From a virus: a DNA stretch of 39,114 bases. The translations under genes were made by a program, and so were the position numbers. Shown piece by piece: positions 35,601-39,114 of this stretch. The number at the start of each line of letters is the position of its first letter. The stretch's first letter is position 1. The notes beneath the pieces are model-generated. The model was not told where the DNA came from. It made no database searches and saw only the letters and a list, made by a program, of their open reading frames with translations. The stretch is from positions 1 to 39,114 of the IMG/VR virus record IMGVR_UViG_3300043775_002032; one strand, 5' to 3'.

Positions 35601-36339
35601 TAAAGACTCAGGAATACAGGTTCGTGGAGACATCTTATCATTAGAAAGTCGTGGTATTTCTTTTCCAGTAAATCAGGCTTTGGCTTCAGATTATTTAGTT
35701 AGTGCTGTTCAATTATGGCTAAGATATTCAGAAGATGAGTTTCCAGCAGTTCCAACTGAGTTATTTGAAATTGTTTATAAAGGAGATACTATAAAGTTTT
35801 ATTTAACAGCAGATAGCGACACTGGCCTTAGAGCAAGAGTTTTTGCAAAAAACCTATCAGACAATAGCACTCTTGATAATGTTATTTATTATTGGAATGG
35901 TCTTGTAGTTAGAGAGCCAATCCTTACCTCTAAAGAGTGGGGCGTCCTTGGAGTATCATTTGAGTCAGCCTTAGACTTTGACGAATTCCTTGGATCTATT
36001 AATATTAATGGTCCAGTATTATTTAATAACGTAGCCTACTATCAAGCAAATAATTTACAACAAATACAAAAAACAATTACTAGACCTTGGATTAGAGTAA
36101 AAACTGACGGGGTAACAAACTTTGACTGGGCATACTATAATAATAACTTTACTTGGAATCGAGCATTAATTATAGGATCATCAGACTTATATGGCGTAAA
36201 CCCATCAGATGTTTATAAAACGTACTTAGGAACTAATAAAATAATATTTGATGATGATAATGGCTTGACTGTAGATTCAGATAAAATAAAAATATATCAG
36301 GATGTGACTTGGTCAATAAATACCGCTTCAGCCCTATAA
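32698..36339 (+). CDS. Large virion protein with LamG/ConA-like domains, 1213 aa
   Basis: No signal peptide or membrane segment. At about 295-430, YTVEFWTRI...KIFGP...LTLVIG...WFRPMLIQIRLI...LILNGEEVASL is the pattern of a laminin-G/concanavalin-like jelly roll that often binds glycans. Similar sandwich blocks recur (about 650-690, and 1060-1140 with VQLWLRYSEDEFPAVPTELFEI). The opening SNLYAEKVFSEHPLALWALD is typical of large actinophage minor tail proteins. It probably forms part of the tail tip or fibres. It lies just upstream of the head genes, with its own promoter. Confidence 0.7.
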   Translation: MTNPSNLYAEKVFSEHPLALWALDRAVDYINLIDSDYQDINESWTVTGGSASLETLDVDAPFPDIEVNKLEGDVPPSGTSDIICISPDLVNFEDLNASLGTFCVGGHVYINSEYVKSVAIGFEYTDTTTSSTVQKLKTYEIETGNTDSWIFVSQTFEIESENTNLRAVVKITSYTGGSTPSDYLYYVNGITVGQWSEEFNTQSLGLTPITMPANIALESEQVVASPAYGISGDLAYYIVSDNKLFAKNTSIPLVYGASSVTTLKPNPNGEPSLIIPGKGFLNKVGQHREYTVEFWTRINSDSSVSRKIFGPIASDDGLYVDNGFLTLVIGKTFSSHFVGEWFRPMLIQIRLIRNAATLILNGEEVASLIIETDNLELPEEYDEYNKSQDWLGFYSYSDITPIDIDCVAIYSYQVPLTVAKRRWVYGQGVISPEGINSAYGGVSAFIDYPFADYTANYTYPDFAEWQQGSFDNLSTTTKVLRTPEYQLPTIYLDDKTIKNLYTDNQTIQSLESGPENDYKFVTFRPNNSWNAKTCYFNFNSFNLLNSQVDAFYGVFSNHNLDSEQVLFKIYNNLNSNYFLIKQIDDTISYVLNYNNTEEEIYTSEAIESHQLFSVGIKIDSLVDTYGGNIAAFFGNRNSLKIYVGGDGSLGGTFLGRIYSIGFCTTKNTLLISDYFNVDGIATFDDLSIEGVTEEENALSLFEHLASYTLLPLESYGTYFLDIGVSGSWQDYLPLSYFGQYVTNDVGDQFYDLDFLQFNVGSPSPTTLIEDEVTSSWNYQDVYQAYFQPVQRTYYDFDNQLLTGWNNYEDAEQQAIKTYRYDTSNSVIKSYVTFQYIEDGANLIDSNFTTTQPVLRDSIIDINEYSDWETTKFEVINNALIYPTKTIDFNDLAIVYHLEFNVRGILNRPVLLRNLEFASQAFNDNSFNPIGTRFGVDLFPYKRSGIYFDYKSKNPYTIYKGSTPYLYLTKDSGIQVRGDILSLESRGISFPVNQALASDYLVSAVQLWLRYSEDEFPAVPTELFEIVYKGDTIKFYLTADSDTGLRARVFAKNLSDNSTLDNVIYYWNGLVVREPILTSKEWGVLGVSFESALDFDEFLGSININGPVLFNNVAYYQANNLQQIQKTITRPWIRVKTDGVTNFDWAYYNNNFTWNRALIIGSSDLYGVNPSDVYKTYLGTNKIIFDDDNGLTVDSDKIKIYQDVTWSINTASAL

Positions 36340-36341
36340 TA

Positions 36342-36350
36342 TGCTATACT
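36342..36350 (+). promoter_or_regulatory. Extended -10, leaderless promoter TGc-TATACT
   Basis: TGCTATACT is followed by 7 nt and then the ATG at 36358. A second TATAAT overlaps the previous stop codon. Confidence 0.6.
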
Positions 36351-36357
36351 GATGGTT

Positions 36358-36729
36358 ATGGATAACGAGATTCTTAAAAAAGTTGGCAATGTCCGACGCA
36401 AAGTAATAGAAAAAGACTACAATTGGGGTCTTTACGTGTACAAAAAGTCAAGCGGAGCATGGTTTACTGACGGTACTGGTAGTATATTAAACATACCATC
36501 AGAACGTGGAGATATTACAAAGATTGCAGAACTACGAAAAGTTGCTATGCACTACGGTGATGATGGCGAAGGCAAGGCAGTGTTTGTTCCTGGATTAACT
36601 AGAATTAGCGAGGAAGAGCATTCTGAACAACTAGATAGAATGAAGAATGGCTTAATTCCTTCCATGAATGATCATGGTGCTTGGGTAGCAGCACGACAAA
36701 CCTATGATAAGTATGGTAGCGATGAGTGA
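36358..36729 (+). CDS. Conserved protein upstream of the portal, 123 aa
   Basis: A soluble protein with WGLYVYKKSSGAWFTDGTGSILNIPSERGD (about 22-51, in part), KIAELRKVAMHYGDDGEG, VFVPGLTRISEEEHSEQLDRMKNG and IPSMNDHGAWVAA. It resembles a small conserved protein next to portal or terminase genes in actinophages, with no known function. I start at 36358 because an upstream ATG (36352) would lie within the predicted promoter spacer. It overlaps the portal start by 8 nt. Confidence 0.7.
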   Translation: MDNEILKKVGNVRRKVIEKDYNWGLYVYKKSSGAWFTDGTGSILNIPSERGDITKIAELRKVAMHYGDDGEGKAVFVPGLTRISEEEHSEQLDRMKNGLIPSMNDHGAWVAARQTYDKYGSDE

Positions 36730-38317
36730 AGATTACGTAAGGGTTGGATTAAATACACAAGAAAAGGATAACAATCCATTTTCTGAGCAAGATCCTTTTA
36801 ATAAATCTTGGGATGCATTAAAAGATTTCACTGGATTAAATCAAAACTTCCGCAGAAAAACTGCAAGGAATGTTACAAAAGCAATGACATATGCAACAAA
36901 TGAATATTTAGATTCTGCTAATGCAACACCATCTGGTACAGACGCAGGATCAAAGGCTATTAATCCTGGAACGGTATATAGAAATGGTTACGGACTATTT
37001 GATGTAATTACTCCTCCATATAACATGTATGAGTTAGCAAACTTCTACGATACATCATTTGCTAATCATGCTGCTATTGATGCTAAAGTAGAAAACGTTG
37101 TTGGTCTTGGCTACCGTTTTGATATTGCAGATAGAACCATGCTAAGGTTTGAAATGAACGAAGATCAAGCAGCAGTTGATCGTGCTCGTAATAGAATTGA
37201 AAGAATGAAACTTGAGTTAAAAGATTGGCTAGAAAACCTTAATGATGATGACTCATTTACTAAAACTATGGAAAAGTTTTATACAGATGTTCAGGCAACT
37301 GGCAATGGCTTTCTAGAAATTGGTAGAACCGTAACTGGTGAAATTGGATATGTTGGACATATACCAGCGACCACAGTTCGTGTTCGTCGTTTACATGATG
37401 GCTTTGTTCAAATTATTGGAAACTCCGTAGTTTATTTTAGAAACTTTGGGGCTAAAAATCCAAACCCAATGACTAATGATGCACGTCCAAACGAGATTAT
37501 TCACTACAAAGAATACTCTCCATTAAACACATTTTATGGTATTCCAGATATTGTTGCTGCCATGCCATCACTTATTGGTGATCAACTAGCCTCACAATAC
37601 AACATTGATTATTTTGAAAATAAGGCAGTCCCAAGATATATTGTGACCTTAAAGGGTGCAAAACTATCCTCAGATGGTGAAGATAAAATGTTTAGATTCT
37701 TGCAAACTGGACTTAAGTCTCAGTCACACAGAACACTCTATATTCCCCTTCCTGGAGATACTGAGAACAACAAAGTTGAGTTTAAGATGGAGCCAATTGA
37801 GAATGGTATACAAGAAGGATCATTTAAAGAATATCGTAAACAAAATCGTGATGATATTCTAATTGCACATCAGGTTCCAATCTCTAAACTGGGTGGAGCA
37901 GATTCTGGAATCGCAGCAGCATTATCTCAAGATCGTACCTTTAAAGAGCAAGTATCTCGTCCAGCACAAAAACATCTTGAAAAGGTTGTTAACAAAATTG
38001 TTCGTGAAAAAACAGATATTCTTGAACTTAGGTTTAATGAGTTAACTCTTACAGACGAAATTGCTCAATCTCAGATTATTGAGCGTTATGTAAAGACACA
38101 GGTTATGACTCCAAATGAGGCTCGTGAAAAGTTAGATCTTCCACAAAGAGCCGATGGAGATGAGCCTTTTGTTATGTCTGCAAGACAGGCAACTGATACC
38201 AGAGCCAATGTGGCAGGGAATCGTCAAAGAGATGCAGAACGAACAAACAACAACTCTGACTCTACAACAACCATTTCTGGTCGTAATGCACAGGGTGAAG
38301 GTAGATCATCTCAATAA
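36722..38317 (+). CDS. Phage portal protein, 531 aa
   Basis: Forms the dodecameric ring at one capsid vertex through which DNA is packaged. Landmarks are the tail-side domain (GNGFLEIGRTVTGEIGYVGHIPA, in part), HYKEYSPLNTFYGIPDIVAAMPSLIGDQLASQYN (about 260-293, in part; typical 'YGIPD' portal block), and DILIAHQVPISKLGG with a helical C terminus ending in an Asn/Ser/Gly-rich tail. It is closest to the HK97/PBSX-type portal family (Phage_portal). I use the ATG at 36722. Earlier in-frame ATGs exist, and no strong ribosome site distinguishes them. Confidence 0.9.
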   Translation: MSEDYVRVGLNTQEKDNNPFSEQDPFNKSWDALKDFTGLNQNFRRKTARNVTKAMTYATNEYLDSANATPSGTDAGSKAINPGTVYRNGYGLFDVITPPYNMYELANFYDTSFANHAAIDAKVENVVGLGYRFDIADRTMLRFEMNEDQAAVDRARNRIERMKLELKDWLENLNDDDSFTKTMEKFYTDVQATGNGFLEIGRTVTGEIGYVGHIPATTVRVRRLHDGFVQIIGNSVVYFRNFGAKNPNPMTNDARPNEIIHYKEYSPLNTFYGIPDIVAAMPSLIGDQLASQYNIDYFENKAVPRYIVTLKGAKLSSDGEDKMFRFLQTGLKSQSHRTLYIPLPGDTENNKVEFKMEPIENGIQEGSFKEYRKQNRDDILIAHQVPISKLGGADSGIAAALSQDRTFKEQVSRPAQKHLEKVVNKIVREKTDILELRFNELTLTDEIAQSQIIERYVKTQVMTPNEAREKLDLPQRADGDEPFVMSARQATDTRANVAGNRQRDAERTNNNSDSTTTISGRNAQGEGRSSQ

Positions 38318-38339
38318 ATGAGATAATCATAAAATAGTT

Positions 38340-38348
38340 TGGTATAAT
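38340..38348 (+). promoter_or_regulatory. Extended -10 promoter TGg-TATAAT before the protease gene
   Basis: TGGTATAAT is followed by 10 nt and then the ATG at 38359. An ATG at 38347 overlaps the box and is unlikely to be used. Confidence 0.6.
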
Positions 38349-38358
38349 GGATAACGAT

Positions 38359-39114
38359 ATGTTAATAAATAAGGCTTCCTGGGAAACTAGTGGCGACAGC
38401 GTTCGCTTATCAATGCCTATTGGCAAAGTTGATATAGAGCGTCGCATGGTTTCTGGTTTTGCTACTTTAGACAATGTTGATAAACAAGGTGATATTGTAA
38501 CAACAGAGTCAAGCGTTGAAGCATTCAAAAATTTTAGAGGTAACCTACGTGAGATGCATCAGCCATCTGCAGTTGGAAAAATTGTATCATTTAAAGAAGA
38601 TCGATATTTTGATCCATCAGTTAAAAAGTTTTATAGTGGAGTATATGTTTCAGCATATGTTTCAAAGGGTGCACAAGATGCATGGGAAAAGGTTTTAGAT
38701 GGAACATATAAAGGTTTTTCTATTGGCGGTAACATTAAGAATTGGGATGATGCATATAACGAAGAACTAAGTAAGACCATTCGTATAATTAAAGAATATG
38801 ATTTATTTGAGTTGTCATTGGTAGATAATCCAGCAAACCAATTTGCAAACATTGTATCTATTGAAAAAGTAGATGGTAAAAATGTTGTTGGTGGATATCT
38901 TTCAAAGGCAGAAATTGAAAACGTATTCTGGGATTCAGAAACTGGAATTGTTATGGTTTCAGAGTCTGAAAACGAAACAAGCCCTACATCAGGAAAAGCA
39001 ATGCAAAACATTGGCTTTATTGAAAAGGGAGACAAAAATAATACAGAAACACTAAAGTTCTTAGTTGATAGTGCTAAAGGCATTAGTACAATTAAGATTA
39101 CAAAGGAGGTTAGT
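38359..39114 (+). CDS. Prohead protease, partial (runs off the right edge)
   Basis: At least 252 aa with no stop inside the window. VSGFATLDNVDKQGDIV opens the fold. The catalytic triad is probably His in REMHQPSAVGK, Ser in YKGFSIGG, and Glu in DLFELSLVDNPANQ, the XkdF/S78 prohead-protease arrangement. It processes scaffold and capsid during head maturation. In this gene order the major capsid gene should follow just outside the window. Confidence 0.85.
   Translation, partial: MLINKASWETSGDSVRLSMPIGKVDIERRMVSGFATLDNVDKQGDIVTTESSVEAFKNFRGNLREMHQPSAVGKIVSFKEDRYFDPSVKKFYSGVYVSAYVSKGAQDAWEKVLDGTYKGFSIGGNIKNWDDAYNEELSKTIRIIKEYDLFELSLVDNPANQFANIVSIEKVDGKNVVGGYLSKAEIENVFWDSETGIVMVSESENETSPTSGKAMQNIGFIEKGDKNNTETLKFLVDSAKGISTIKITKEVS

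Noticed and set aside
1-39114. tRNA genes
   Set aside because: Scanning by eye for GGTTCGAATCC-like T-arms with matching acceptor stems gave nothing convincing. A tRNAscan-SE run would be decisive.

Overview
The window is part of a tailed double-stranded DNA phage genome. The evidence is a portal protein, an XkdF/S78-type prohead protease (running off the right edge), a long block of tail-fibre proteins, a secreted lysozyme, a membrane/coiled-coil holin candidate, a phage-type class II ribonucleotide reductase and many tiny tightly packed early genes. The DNA is AT-rich. A GP88-family protein, GAAC-N4-GTTC (actinobacterial LexA-type) palindromes, TGTGA-N6-TCACA (CRP/GlxR-type) palindromes and many apparently leaderless genes suggest a low-GC actinobacterial host, perhaps a freshwater or marine planktonic lineage. 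The host assignment is inference. No integrase, terminase or capsid gene is seen.

Layout. Positions 1-4849 are an early block on the minus strand. It holds 18 small genes in short operons joined by TAATG stop/start overlaps. Most are hypothetical; several are Cys-rich microproteins, and one is a GP88-family protein. Positions 4850-5321 are a gene-free divergent control region packed with CRP-like palindromes, DnaA-box 9-mers, CGGACAT repeats and a pair of 16-bp direct repeats. It could be a replication origin, a switch region, or both. Positions 5322-8492 carry small plus-strand genes mixed with a few minus-strand ones: a methyltransferase-like protein, a DUF6171-like zinc protein and a holin candidate. 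From 8773 to 21246 lies the late tail/adsorption module. It contains three BppU-N-like proteins, a collagen-like fibre, shuffled fibre proteins, a 707-aa and a 792-aa repeat fibre, and two fibronectin-III proteins with phenylalanine/proline (FFP/FFPP) tracts. The endolysin sits inside this module on the opposite strand. Positions 21358-30469 are a single dense operon with nine 2-oxoglutarate/Fe(II) dioxygenases of the prolyl-4-hydroxylase type, two companion proteins (one DUF6065-like), an FkbM-like methyltransferase and a short-chain dehydrogenase. Then come an adenosylcobalamin-dependent ribonucleotide reductase, a 1213-aa LamG-like structural protein, a conserved small protein, the portal and the protease.

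How it may work together. The most striking feature is the array of nine hydroxylase genes directly after proteins rich in collagen Gly-X-Y triplets and Phe/Pro tracts. All nine keep the HxD...H iron ligands and the Lys/Arg that binds 2-oxoglutarate. I infer a virion-modification island that could hydroxylate, and perhaps further modify, the tail fibres. This is a hypothesis, not something the sequence proves. Expression appears to rest on about 29 promoters, nearly all with a TGN-TANNNT-type extended -10. Twelve of these lie 6-10 nt before an ATG, which implies leaderless mRNAs and corrects several gene starts.
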